The translations under genes and the position numbers were made by a program. From Thiotrichales bacterium (GTDB lineage: Bacteria; Pseudomonadota; Gammaproteobacteria; Beggiatoales; Beggiatoaceae): a stretch of DNA of 56,039 bases. How positions within the stretch are numbered: position 1 is the first letter of the stretch; each line of letters opens with the position of its first letter. Below the pieces are notes generated by a model, which was given only the letters and a program-made list of their open reading frames with translations, did no database searches and had not been told where the DNA came from. This document shows, in pieces, positions 6,520 through 15,384 of this stretch. Where the stretch lies: contig JADGEH010000023.1 of NCBI GenBank assembly GCA_016744475.1, forward strand, positions 1-56,039, given 5' to 3'.

Positions 6520-7842
6520 ATGTTGTCACGTCATTTACCCTCATTATTTCTAGGGGCTTCCTTGGGAGTAATGATTTCTTTAGGACACAGCGTGTTTGCC
6601 GAACGTGAACAACAGTTGCCTGAATTACCACTCAAAGAATTGCACACCTTTACAGAAATATTTACTCGCATCAAAGAAGACTACGTAGAAGAAGTAAGTG
6701 ATGAACAATTGCTGAAATATGCGATTAAAGGCATGTTAAGCGGTCTTGACCCACATTCAGCGTATTTAGATGAAGATGAGTTCAAAGAACTGAAAGTAGG
6801 TACCAGTGGTCAATTTGGTGGTTTAGGTATTGAAGTCAATATGGAAGATGGTTTTGTCAAAGTAGTGGCACCTATTGATGATACTCCCGCCTATCGTGCA
6901 GGTATCAAAGCGGGCGACTTAATCGTGCGCTTAGATGAGCAATCCGTAAAAGGCTTGACCTTAATGGAAGCCGTTAAGATTATGCGCGGTAAACCAGGCA
7001 CCGACATCACTTTAACTGTCGTGCGAGAAGGTGCCGATAAGCCTCTCCCCATCGTTATTACCCGCGATATTATCCAAGTCAAAAGCGTTAAAAAGCGCAT
7101 GTTAGAAGATCATTACGGTTATGTGCGCATCAGCCAATTCCAAAACCACACCACTGAAGACTTGCATAATGCGCTGACTCAATTGCGTAAAGACAATGGT
7201 GAGGCATTGAAAGGCTTAGTATTAGATTTGCGTAATAATCCTGGCGGTGTATTAAGTGCTGCGGTGGGCGTGTCTGATGCCTTTTTACGTCGAGGTCTTA
7301 TTGTGTATACCGAAGGCCGCATTAAAGATTCTAAACTCAGTTTTAAAGCCAAGCCTAAAGACTATTTAAATGGTGCGCCTATTGTTGTGCTAGTGAACGG
7401 TGGTTCGGCTTCTGCTTCAGAAATTGTTGCGGGTGCTTTACAGGATCATAAACGCGCGATCATTATGGGCAGCAAAACTTTTGGTAAGGGTTCGGTGCAA
7501 ACCATTCAGCCGATTAATCGAAATTCTGCATTGAAAATCACCACCGCCCGTTATTTCACACCGACTGGACGTTCTATTCAAGCCGAAGGCATTATTCCTG
7601 ATATTCCACTCAGCCGCATTGAAATTGCCTCTATTGAAGCACCTGATGAGCGGAAATTAATCACTGAAGCCGATTTACGTGGACATTTGCTGAGTGATAA
7701 AGAAGCTCAAAAAGCAGACAAGGACACCGCTAAAGACACTAAACAGTCGAAAAAAGAAGAAGTGTCATTAGTAAAATCTGATTATGCTTTATATGAAGCA
7801 CTGAATTTGCTGAAAGGGCTGAACATCATCGGTACACGTTAG
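6520..7842 (+). CDS. ctpA: Carboxy-terminal processing peptidase (S41 family, CtpA)
   Basis: This is a periplasmic or membrane-associated serine protease that trims C-termini and degrades cell-wall hydrolases or their regulators in related bacteria. It has an N-terminal signal/anchor (about 7-27), a substrate-gating PDZ domain (about 95-170, GGLGIEV...IKAGDLIVRLD) and an S41 core. The Ser-Lys dyad is Ser298 in GGSASASEIVAG and Lys323 in TFGKGSVQ, 25 residues apart as in the family. The C-terminus carries a charged linker (KADKDTAKDTKQSKKEE). AGGGAG lies before the ATG. It is followed 13 bases later by xseA. Confidence 0.95.
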   Translation: MLSRHLPSLFLGASLGVMISLGHSVFAEREQQLPELPLKELHTFTEIFTRIKEDYVEEVSDEQLLKYAIKGMLSGLDPHSAYLDEDEFKELKVGTSGQFGGLGIEVNMEDGFVKVVAPIDDTPAYRAGIKAGDLIVRLDEQSVKGLTLMEAVKIMRGKPGTDITLTVVREGADKPLPIVITRDIIQVKSVKKRMLEDHYGYVRISQFQNHTTEDLHNALTQLRKDNGEALKGLVLDLRNNPGGVLSAAVGVSDAFLRRGLIVYTEGRIKDSKLSFKAKPKDYLNGAPIVVLVNGGSASASEIVAGALQDHKRAIIMGSKTFGKGSVQTIQPINRNSALKITTARYFTPTGRSIQAEGIIPDIPLSRIEIASIEAPDERKLITEADLRGHLLSDKEAQKADKDTAKDTKQSKKEEVSLVKSDYALYEALNLLKGLNIIGTR

Positions 7843-7855
7843 TCTTTTAAACCCC

Positions 7856-9172
7856 GTGCCCGATAAAATCTATTCTGTTGCCGAACTCAACCGCACTGCT
7901 CGCGGCTTACTGGAAAGCCAGTTGCCGCTAGTGTGGGTGACTGGCGAAATCTCCAATCTTGCACGTCCCAGTTCTGGGCATTTATATTTTTCCCTCAAAG
8001 ACAGCAGCGCCCAAGTGCGTTGCGCTATGTTTCGCTATCGTGCGCAATTAATCAACTGTGCCTTGGCGAATGGCGCTCAGGTCGTAGCACGAGGGCGAGT
8101 CAGTGTTTATGAAGCTCGCGGCGAATTCCAATTAGTCGTTGAACATCTCGCTCCGGCTGGCGAAGGCGCTTTACAACAAGCTTTTGAGCAGCTTAAACAG
8201 CGCTTGTTGGCAGAAGGTTTATTTGAACCTGAGCATAAACGTCCCTTGCCCTTGTTACCACAGCGCATCGGCGTGATCACTTCTCCCACAGGCGCGGCTA
8301 TTAGAGATGTTTTAACCGTGCTGCAACGACGTTTTCCAGGCATTGACGTGCGCATTTATCCGGTGCCCGTACAAGGCAAAGACGCGCCTCCAGCCATTGT
8401 TAAAGCATTAAGCAGAGCGAATCGGCGCAAAGATTGTGATGTTTTACTACTCACACGCGGCGGTGGTTCTTTGGAAGATTTGTGGGCATTTAATGATGAA
8501 CAGGTCGCACGGGCCATGTTTGCCAGCCAAGTACCTATTGTCAGCGCGGTGGGGCATGAAGTGGATTTTAGTATTGCGGATTTTGTCGCGGATAAAAGAG
8601 CCGCGACCCCTTCTGCGGCGGCAGAGTTGCTGAGTCCTGATGTTCAACAATGGCGTATGGATAGCGCACAATTAGCGCAACGCCTGCAACGTGTATTGCT
8701 CACACAGATTCAGCAAAAACACCAACATCTAAAACATTTACAAGCTCGCCTGCGGCATCCTCGCCAACATTTAGACCACCTCACCCAACGCCTAGAGGGT
8801 TTGAATCTGCGTTTGCAGCAGCACTGGCATCATCGTCTTCAGCAAAAACATCAGCAAGTTCAACAATTACAAGCACGTCTGAAACAACACAATCCCGCAC
8901 TACGCTTAAAGCCCTTGCGTTTGCAACACAGTTATTTGCAGCATCGTTTGCAGCAAGCCATGCAGCAGCATTTAGAACAGCAACAACAACGCCTGAGCAC
9001 CTTAGCGCATCAGTTGGATACCGTCAGTCCTTTAGCGACTTTGCAGCGGGGTTATGCCATTGTGCGAGAGGCACAGAGTGGAGAAGTGATTCGTCAAGCG
9101 CAAGCCGTGCAGGCCGGAGATGAAGTGACGGCTACATTGGCAGAAGGAGAATTAAACTGCCGAGTGTTGTAA
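7856..9172 (+). CDS. xseA: Exodeoxyribonuclease VII large subunit
   Basis: This is the large subunit of ExoVII, which degrades single-stranded DNA with XseB. The 438 residues comprise an N-terminal OB-fold (VWVTGEISNL, SGHLYFSLKD), the nuclease domain (GVITSPTGAAIRDVL, TRGGGSLEDLWAFNDE, VGHEVDFSIADFVADKRAATPSAAAE) and a long coiled coil unusually rich in Gln and His (about 265-390). A GTG start fits family N-termini; ctpA ends 13 bases upstream. It converges on hemA, with only a 38-bp hairpin repeat between. xseB is not in the window. Confidence 0.96.
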   Translation: MPDKIYSVAELNRTARGLLESQLPLVWVTGEISNLARPSSGHLYFSLKDSSAQVRCAMFRYRAQLINCALANGAQVVARGRVSVYEARGEFQLVVEHLAPAGEGALQQAFEQLKQRLLAEGLFEPEHKRPLPLLPQRIGVITSPTGAAIRDVLTVLQRRFPGIDVRIYPVPVQGKDAPPAIVKALSRANRRKDCDVLLLTRGGGSLEDLWAFNDEQVARAMFASQVPIVSAVGHEVDFSIADFVADKRAATPSAAAELLSPDVQQWRMDSAQLAQRLQRVLLTQIQQKHQHLKHLQARLRHPRQHLDHLTQRLEGLNLRLQQHWHHRLQQKHQQVQQLQARLKQHNPALRLKPLRLQHSYLQHRLQQAMQQHLEQQQQRLSTLAHQLDTVSPLATLQRGYAIVREAQSGEVIRQAQAVQAGDEVTATLAEGELNCRVL

Positions 9173-9210
9173 TAGGCTTGTTACGAGTTCTACCCCACGC
9201 AACAAGTCTA
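9173..9210. repeat. 38-bp minimal form of the TAGACTTGTTGCGAGGG element, acting as intergenic hairpin
   Basis: TAGGCTTGTTACG and CGCAACAAGTCTA face each other with a short loop, as if the interior of the 162-bp element had been deleted. It begins immediately after the xseA stop and ends 7 bases before the hemA stop, so it may serve as a bidirectional transcription stop although it lacks a clear T-run. Confidence 0.6.
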
Positions 9211-9216
9211 ATGTCA

Positions 9217-10488
9217 TTATGAGGTTTTGTTGGATGACGTCAGATTAAATAATTGCCGTGTCACGCTTAAGAATTCATCGTCACCATTACCCGCCGCTTG
9301 ACGCAATTGCACGCAGGGTTCATGCAATAAAGTGTTGGTCAAACGATGCGATAAAATCTGCACCACTTCAGCCGGGTCTTTGCCCGCTGCCAGCATATTC
9401 AAAGCTTTTTCTGTGAGTTGTTCTTGTGTGTCTTGAGCGTGGGTGCGCAAATCGCGGATGGTATCGACCGCGCCTAATGAATGAAACCAACCCATGAAAT
9501 GCTCCACCTGCGTATCAATGATTTCTTCAGCTTGCAGAGCCGCTTGTTCACGAGAACGCAGATTTTCTTGAATAATGTCATTCATATCATCCACGGTGTA
9601 TAAATACACGTCATCGAGTTCACCCACCGCAGGCTCAACATCGCGTGGCACCGCAATATCGACAATAAACATCGGACGGCGTTTGCGTTGTTTAATCGCT
9701 TGTTTGACTTTTTCGACCCCTAAAATAGCGGTAGGGCTGCCTGTAGACGCAATCACCACATCCGCTTCAGCCAGATGATCATCAATTTCTGGCAAAGTGA
9801 TGGCGTAACCGCCCATATTCATCGCCAGTTGTCGCGCACGCTCCAAAGTACGGTTAGCCACCACCATGCGCCCCAGTTGGTTTTCACGCAGATGTCGTGC
9901 GGCTAATTCAATGGTTTCGCCTGCCCCAATGAGTAAGGCCGTGCGCGGTTTTAAATCACCAAAAATTTGCTGTGCCAAACGCACCGCAGCAAAGGCGACA
10001 GACACCGGACTGGAGCTAATCGCGGTATCCGTGCGCACTTGCTTGGCGACACTAAAGCTGTGCTGGAATAAACGGCTGAGCAACATGCCCAAAGCACCAT
10101 TTTTTTGCGCAATGCGGTAAGCGTTTTTAAGCTGTCCGAGAATTTGTGGTTCACCCAAAATCATCGAATCCAAACCGCTGGCAACACGCAACAAATGGCG
10201 CACAGCGGATTGCGAAGGATGTACATATAAGGCTTTTTGCAAAGTCTCATGCGAAGTTTCACGATAATGGCTTAACCAATCGATCACCTTGCACTCTGCT
10301 GATGTCACCCCACAATAAAGTTCTGTGCGGTTACAAGTAGAGAGGATTAAAGCTTCTTCGATGGTGGCCTGTTTGCGCAAATCATTCAACGCTTCAGGCA
10401 GTTGATGTTCACTAAAACTCAAACGTTCGCGGACATCCACAGACGCGGTATTGTGATTGATTCCAAAGGCGATTAATTGCATAGTCAC
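9217..10488 (-). CDS. hemA: Glutamyl-tRNA reductase
   Basis: It catalyses NADPH-dependent reduction of glutamyl-tRNA to glutamate-1-semialdehyde, the first step of C5 heme synthesis. The 423-residue length is normal. The signature LSTCNRTELY places the catalytic Cys at 52. SGLDSMILGEPQILGQ and the Rossmann motif LLIGAGETIELAARHL follow, with a C-terminal dimerisation helix. It is divergent from the TPR lipoprotein, the arrangement found around hemA in many gammaproteobacteria. prfA, often downstream, is absent here. Confidence 0.97.
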   Translation of the reverse strand: MTMQLIAFGINHNTASVDVRERLSFSEHQLPEALNDLRKQATIEEALILSTCNRTELYCGVTSAECKVIDWLSHYRETSHETLQKALYVHPSQSAVRHLLRVASGLDSMILGEPQILGQLKNAYRIAQKNGALGMLLSRLFQHSFSVAKQVRTDTAISSSPVSVAFAAVRLAQQIFGDLKPRTALLIGAGETIELAARHLRENQLGRMVVANRTLERARQLAMNMGGYAITLPEIDDHLAEADVVIASTGSPTAILGVEKVKQAIKQRKRRPMFIVDIAVPRDVEPAVGELDDVYLYTVDDMNDIIQENLRSREQAALQAEEIIDTQVEHFMGWFHSLGAVDTIRDLRTHAQDTQEQLTEKALNMLAAGKDPAEVVQILSHRLTNTLLHEPCVQLRQAAGNGDDEFLSVTRQLFNLTSSNKTS

Positions 10489-10601
10489 GGTTAAATGATT
10501 TGATGGAGCCTAGGCTCATCAAATAATTAGAATAAATAGAGTTGTTGAGGTTTAAGCATCGCAATTTTGTAGCGGATGTCTTAAATCTGAACCCATCTAA
10601 A

Positions 10602-10763
10602 TAGACTTGTTGCGAGGGATATTCATCGGCTGCAAAAGCATGGGTTTTGGTCTGTTTTCCCGTTTTTTCTCGTAAAATAGCCCGCTATTCGCCTTAAAAA
10701 ACCGAAAAAACAGCCTCAAAACCACACTTTTTCGCTACGATGCCTACCCCCGCAACAAGTCTA
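10602..10763. repeat. 162-bp terminal-inverted-repeat element, copy 2
   Basis: The ends are TAGACTTGTTGCGAGGG and the complement CGCAACAAGTCTA, with an interior like 3044-3206. It fills much of the 467-base hemA/TPR-lipoprotein divergent gap. The remainder of that gap shows no gene. Confidence 0.8.
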
Positions 10764-10955
10764 ATATGTAATAAGTAGTTGCTAAACCGTCATGAGCGAT
10801 GTGCATATGCCCAGCGCAATCGGTTGATCAACAGCGTCTAAAGTCAGACAAAAACCTAGAGCAATCGACTAATATGCTTGATATAAAAGCGAAATACAAG
10901 CATTATTGCGCCTTTTGCAAGTTGCCCAACACTCATTGAAATATAGCCGAAACGC

Positions 10956-12848
10956 ATGATAACAAAACCTTTTTTTATCACTACATTAGGGCTGACCTGT
11001 GCCCTGCTCAATGCTTGTGTCAGCCTGCCACAACCCGCACAAGTCCCTGAACCAGATACCACACCCACCAGCCCACCCGCATCGGTGACAACGCCAGCCA
11101 TCCCCACACCCGATGCGTTGTCACCCCAGCCACAGCCTGCGGTGCCTCACCCCCCCACCTCTGATAGCACTGAGGCGGACACAGCGGATAAAACCCAGGT
11201 TTTTTTCCAAGATGTAGAACCTGCTTTTACCTCACCAGAACAAGCGCATTTATATCAAAACACCTTATATCAACTCTTGCTGGGCGAACTGACGGGGTTT
11301 AAAGGCAGCTACGCTGAATCGGCTGAATACTTCCTGGAAGTGGCACAACTCACTCGGCAGGTCGATGTCGCTGAGCGTGCGGCTCAAGTGGCGTTGTTTG
11401 CCAAAGATATGGACAAGGTACAGCAGGCTGCGCGTTTATGGCTAGAACTGCAACCCAACAATCTTGAGGCGCGTCAATTATTAGCCGTGTCTTTATTGCG
11501 TTTGGAGCGTATAGGAGAAGCCACTCAACAGGTGGAATGGTTGCTCAATCATCAACAAGGGGATATTGAAAATAGCAGCAAAACCTTGGTTGATTTGCTT
11601 AAACAAAGTGGCAATCACAGCACTGCGCTTAAAGTGGTGGATACGCTCATTCAGCGTCGTCCGCAAGATGCCTCTTTGTTGTATTTGTATGCTCGCCTGC
11701 TGATGGGTGCACAAAAAATACCGCAAGCCATCACACAACTGTCTCGTTTACTGACGCTACAACCTGAACACGAGGAAGCCGCTCCGCTGTATGTGCAGTT
11801 ATTAACTCAACAAGATAGCCTGCCGCAAGCTTTGCGCTTTTTACAAAAGCACTTAGAACAACACCCAGAACATGATGCTTGGCGTTTAATGTATGCCCGC
11901 TTGTTATTAAATGCGGAACGCACTGAAGACGCGATGGTTCAATTTCAACAATTGTTGACGCAAACCCCGCAAAACACCGAGTTGCTCTACACCTTGGGCT
12001 TATTAAATTTACAGCAAAAACAAGCAATTAAAGCGAAAGAACATTTTCTCAATTTACTCAATCACAGCCAGCTAGCCGATGAGCACAATATTGCGCGATA
12101 TTTTCTAGGCCAAACGGCAGAATTGACTGAAGAAGATCAAGAAGCGTTGAAATGGTATCAGCAAGTGGAAGGCGGGCAACATTATTTCAGTGCTAATGCT
12201 CGCATTGTGTTTTTGCATTTGGATGAAAAAGCCTATAAACAGGCGATGAGTGCTGTGGAAAACATCGCACCAGGCACGCCGGATGAAGAATATAAATTGC
12301 TGCAACTTGAAGCTGAAGTGTACTTGCGGCAAAAGCGCCATCAAGAGGCTATGGCAGTGTATCAACGTGGTTTAGACAGTGATCCCGACAATGTTGATTT
12401 GCTCTATATGCGCGGCATGGTGGCAGAAAAATTAGACCGTCTGGATATATTAGAAGCTGATTTTCGCCGCATTTTGGAATTAGAACCCAATAATATCAAC
12501 ACACTCAACGCCTTGGGTTATACCTTAGCTGATCGCACAGATCGCATTGATGAAGCCTATATATTGATCAAACAGGCTTATGAGCAACGTCCACAAGCTC
12601 ATCACATCTTAGACAGCATGGGATGGGTGTTGTATCGCCTGCAACGTTATGAGGAATCGCTAGAGTTTTTGCGTCAAGCCATGGCGGCTCAAGAAGACCC
12701 TGAAATAGCCGCACATTTAGGAGAAGTGTTGTGGCACAGCGGAGCTAAAGAAGAGGCACGAGCGGTATTGATGGGAGCTAAAGCGCAGTTTCCTGAAGAT
12801 GAAAGATTGCAAAAAACTATACTGAAACTTTTACCGCCGTCAGATTAG
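10956..12848 (+). CDS. TPR-repeat outer-membrane lipoprotein (hemA-divergent, PA4667-like)
   Basis: This 630-residue protein has a lipoprotein signal: MITKPFFITT, a hydrophobic core and lipobox LLNAC with Cys21. A Pro/Thr-rich linker (about 25-75) is followed by a long array of TPR-type helical repeats to the end (for example QLSRLLTLQPEHEEAAPLY, AMAVYQRGLDSDPDNVDLLY, NTLNALGYTLADRTDR). The position divergent from hemA and the DSMGWVLYRL segment near the C-terminus match a conserved gammaproteobacterial family usually followed by lolB. lolB and ispE do not follow here. It is probably an envelope scaffolding protein; no enzymatic motif is visible. Confidence 0.85.
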   Translation: MITKPFFITTLGLTCALLNACVSLPQPAQVPEPDTTPTSPPASVTTPAIPTPDALSPQPQPAVPHPPTSDSTEADTADKTQVFFQDVEPAFTSPEQAHLYQNTLYQLLLGELTGFKGSYAESAEYFLEVAQLTRQVDVAERAAQVALFAKDMDKVQQAARLWLELQPNNLEARQLLAVSLLRLERIGEATQQVEWLLNHQQGDIENSSKTLVDLLKQSGNHSTALKVVDTLIQRRPQDASLLYLYARLLMGAQKIPQAITQLSRLLTLQPEHEEAAPLYVQLLTQQDSLPQALRFLQKHLEQHPEHDAWRLMYARLLLNAERTEDAMVQFQQLLTQTPQNTELLYTLGLLNLQQKQAIKAKEHFLNLLNHSQLADEHNIARYFLGQTAELTEEDQEALKWYQQVEGGQHYFSANARIVFLHLDEKAYKQAMSAVENIAPGTPDEEYKLLQLEAEVYLRQKRHQEAMAVYQRGLDSDPDNVDLLYMRGMVAEKLDRLDILEADFRRILELEPNNINTLNALGYTLADRTDRIDEAYILIKQAYEQRPQAHHILDSMGWVLYRLQRYEESLEFLRQAMAAQEDPEIAAHLGEVLWHSGAKEEARAVLMGAKAQFPEDERLQKTILKLLPPSD

Positions 12849-12928
12849 GCAGTCCAGGTATAACACCGCTTTAAGCGCTGTTATCCCTAAAAACTCCTGG
12901 TTTTAACGGTGTCTATTGATGCTTTGTT

Positions 12929-13128
12929 TTAGCCCTGAAAGGGCGGTATCCATATAGCCCAGGGCAACGTCCTGGGTAGAATGGAGTGTTGAATCAAGCC
13001 CTGAAGGGGCGCAATAAACGCTCACGGCACGGGCACAGTTTTATTTCGCCCCTTCAGGGCTGAACGAATATATTCAGCCTACCCAGGGCGTTGCCCTGGG
13101 CTATAAATATGATGCCCCTTTAGGGCTG
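12929..13128. repeat. Compound nested palindrome (A-B-A / A'-B'-A'), copy 1
   Basis: Six palindromic units are laid out symmetrically. A (AGCCCTGAAAGGGCG) is at 12931-12945 and 12997-13011; B (CCCAGGGCAACGTCCTGGG) at 12957-12976. The mirrored A' units lie at 13047-13061 and about 13112-13126, and B' at 13082-13101. The block can fold unit by unit or as one large inverted repeat. It lies between convergent TPR-lipoprotein and pspA genes. A second copy lies at 27933-28124. Confidence 0.85.
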
Positions 13129-13178
13129 GCTTTGGAGCATCAACAACAAATCTTACGTAAATAGTGTCACCTAATACG

Positions 13179-13853
13179 TTAAGATTTATCTTTTATTTTC
13201 AAGCGCATCGCCACCAATTCAGCTTCAATATCCTGATCCATTTCCAAGGCCAGAAATTCCTTTTCCAAGGGTGAAGAGTCATTGTGCAATTCTGCCATGG
13301 CTTCAGTACGAGATTCCATTTCCGACACCTTATCTTCCATGCGCGAGAATTTTGTTTGCGCATCCAAACCCGTTTGAAAAGTATCCAGGGTTTTGCCCAT
13401 TTGCTGCTGTGCTTCTGCGGCACGTTGGCGTGCCATTAGGGTCGTGCGTTTGCGCTTGGCTTCTTCTAATTTGTTTTCCAATTGACGCAACTGATTTTTC
13501 AAACGATCACTGGTGGTTTTAGCCGAAGTCCAGGCAGGTTCTAGGTTTTGAATCACCGCATCAATTTCTCGCTTACGCCCCAGTGCCGAACGTGCGAGGT
13601 CTTCTTTCTCCGCTTCCAATGCGGTTTGAGCTTTTTGTTGCCACAGTTCAGATTGTTTACGATGGCTGTCTAACTCTTTAAACAACTGCTTTTCGCTGGC
13701 AATGGCATCAATCACGCCTTCTTTAGCCTGAGCAATATTTTCTTCCATTTCGCGAATGATTTGCTTGATCATACGCTCAGGGTCTTCGATCTGGTCGAGT
13801 AAGTCGTTGATGCTGGAGTTAATAATGTCATTAATGCGTGTGAAAATACCCAT
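13179..13853 (-). CDS. pspA: PspA/IM30-family membrane-remodelling protein
   Basis: This is an ESCRT-III-like coiled-coil protein that binds stressed inner membranes. The 224 residues begin with amphipathic helix MGIFTRINDIINSSINDLLD, followed by EDPERMIKQIIREMEE and a continuous coiled coil (about 25-200). The length fits PspA. GAGGAT precedes the ATG. No pspF, pspB or pspC is adjacent; instead an M48-type metalloprotease lies upstream in the same orientation (96-base gap), suggesting a membrane-quality-control unit. Confidence 0.92.
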   Translation of the reverse strand: MGIFTRINDIINSSINDLLDQIEDPERMIKQIIREMEENIAQAKEGVIDAIASEKQLFKELDSHRKQSELWQQKAQTALEAEKEDLARSALGRKREIDAVIQNLEPAWTSAKTTSDRLKNQLRQLENKLEEAKRKRTTLMARQRAAEAQQQMGKTLDTFQTGLDAQTKFSRMEDKVSEMESRTEAMAELHNDSSPLEKEFLALEMDQDIEAELVAMRLKIKDKS

Positions 13854-13949
13854 TGTTATATCCTCTTAAAGTGGAAAAAACTGACTGGATGATGCTTCTG
13901 ATGTTACGCATCTGAATTAAAAATTGGGCTTTGCTGGGATTGTAGTGGA

Positions 13950-15200
13950 TTACAGTGTACTCAGCACGGCTTCAACCAAATTATTCGCTCCATGTAAACA
14001 ACGACACAGCGTGTGCATGGCTTGAATCTGAGCCGGGGTACAGGGTTGACACATGAGAGCGCAACTATGCAATACCTGCAAAATCATGTCCTGTGTGGCT
14101 CGATGTCCGGCAAATTCTTCAAGCACCTGTTGTTGAAAGCTAGCCGGGTTGTTTTGGCAATCGGTAAAAACCTCATCGAGATTTAAGTCCGCTTGCAAAC
14201 GCTGATGCGCGTCACGGATAAACTGTATATCTTTGCGCTGCAAGGCACCATCATGGCTGGCTACAAATAATAAGCTCAGCAGCAACAAGGCGGGAAATTC
14301 AGGCTGTGCTTCTACCGCTTCTGTGCGCGAGGGCAGCGGATGACCAGTTTGAATATTCACCGGTTCCGTGTTGCTTAACACCGTTTGCACCTGTTGATTA
14401 ATCATATTCAAATCACGTTCTTTAATGATTTTGCCTTGATTACGAAAGGCCAATAAATCCAGCGATATTAACTCTAAGCTTTTGAAACGAATGGGAATCA
14501 GCGGGTGGGTACTGGCATAACCGCTGACTTTTTGTTTTTGCATGTCTTGGGTTAAATGTTCTATTTCTGCAAATTGAGCATGTAAGGCACTGAGCACTAA
14601 GCGTTCATCATCAGGATAAATGCCGCAAGCGGTTTTAAAAAACGCATTAGCCGCACTGGTTAAATCGCCACAAGCCAGAAAACCCATACGATCCGCGCTA
14701 ATTTCTGCGGCACGCGACCATTGCAATAAACTTTTCGCCAGCGATGCAGAAATCGGTTCAGCCTGCTCATCAAATAGTAAATGCCCAGCGGGAATTTGAT
14801 GATGCTCAAACAACACATGACCTAATTCATGCCCCATCACAAAGGCCAATTCCAAAGGCTTAAAGTCCTTCACTAAAGCCGAAGTGAGCAGGATGTCAAA
14901 ACGTTGTTCATGCGCATAAACGTGCGCGTTGTACTGGCTATCTTGATGAATATACAAATGGCCTTCAACACCACCGCCCAAATGGGACAAACAATCCTGA
15001 TAAACACGATACAGCTTAGGAAATAAATCCGCCGTGATTTTCACCGCAGTGCCTAATAAATGCCGTTTATGCAGGGTAAAGTATTGTTCTTGCTGGGCTT
15101 GTTCTTGAAAAGCGCGAATTCGTGGCTCGCGTGTGAGGTCTTTAAACAGATGAGCCTCGTAGTTAAAACGTAAGGCTTTCAGCGGTGCGCTAGTGTTCAT
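13950..15200 (-). CDS. M48-family zinc metallopeptidase with C-terminal TerB-like helical domain
   Basis: The zinc site is HELGH (in FVMGHELGHVLFEH) with the third ligand Glu in AAEISADRMGFLAC, which defines an M48 peptidase. No transmembrane helix precedes the catalytic core, unlike HtpX. The C-terminal 120 residues (LLLLSLLFVASHDGALQRKD...) resemble a TerB-type all-helical domain; this is a pattern judgement. I chose ATG at 15200 because AGGAG lies 6 bases before it; an upstream frame extension to 15236 runs into the repeat at 15221. It sits beside pspA, so a role in envelope stress is plausible. Substrate is unknown. Confidence 0.82.
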   Translation of the reverse strand: MNTSAPLKALRFNYEAHLFKDLTREPRIRAFQEQAQQEQYFTLHKRHLLGTAVKITADLFPKLYRVYQDCLSHLGGGVEGHLYIHQDSQYNAHVYAHEQRFDILLTSALVKDFKPLELAFVMGHELGHVLFEHHQIPAGHLLFDEQAEPISASLAKSLLQWSRAAEISADRMGFLACGDLTSAANAFFKTACGIYPDDERLVLSALHAQFAEIEHLTQDMQKQKVSGYASTHPLIPIRFKSLELISLDLLAFRNQGKIIKERDLNMINQQVQTVLSNTEPVNIQTGHPLPSRTEAVEAQPEFPALLLLSLLFVASHDGALQRKDIQFIRDAHQRLQADLNLDEVFTDCQNNPASFQQQVLEEFAGHRATQDMILQVLHSCALMCQPCTPAQIQAMHTLCRCLHGANNLVEAVLSTL

Positions 15201-15220
15201 GAGAACGCTCCTGAAGGGGT

Positions 15221-15382
15221 TAGGCTCTGTTGACATTTGGAGGCTGGCGGCTTTTTACCCCATTTCCGTGCTGACAGCGTTGTTTTTTTCTACCAATGGA
15301 GTGCATTGCTACGAAAAAAACGTCTTGTCAGCTCAAAAATGTGGCTAAAAATCCAATCAGCCCCAAATGTCAACAGAGCCTA
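15221..15382. repeat. 162-bp terminal-inverted-repeat element (TAGGCTCTGTTGACATTTGG family), copy 2
   Basis: Near-perfect ends TAGGCTCTGTTGACATTTGG and its complement enclose the sequence shared with 6315-6475 in opposite orientation. It lies between the M48 and exonuclease genes, and its right end touches the exonuclease stop codon (15385). Confidence 0.85.
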
Positions 15383-15384
15383 GA

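Noticed and set aside
12929..13128. CRISPR array, because of regularly spaced palindromes
   Set aside because: Units are mirrored rather than direct repeats and the spacers are not of equal length.
15201..15236. Upstream extension of the M48 gene to 15236
   Set aside because: It enters the repeat at 15221, while ATG at 15200 has a well-placed AGGAG.
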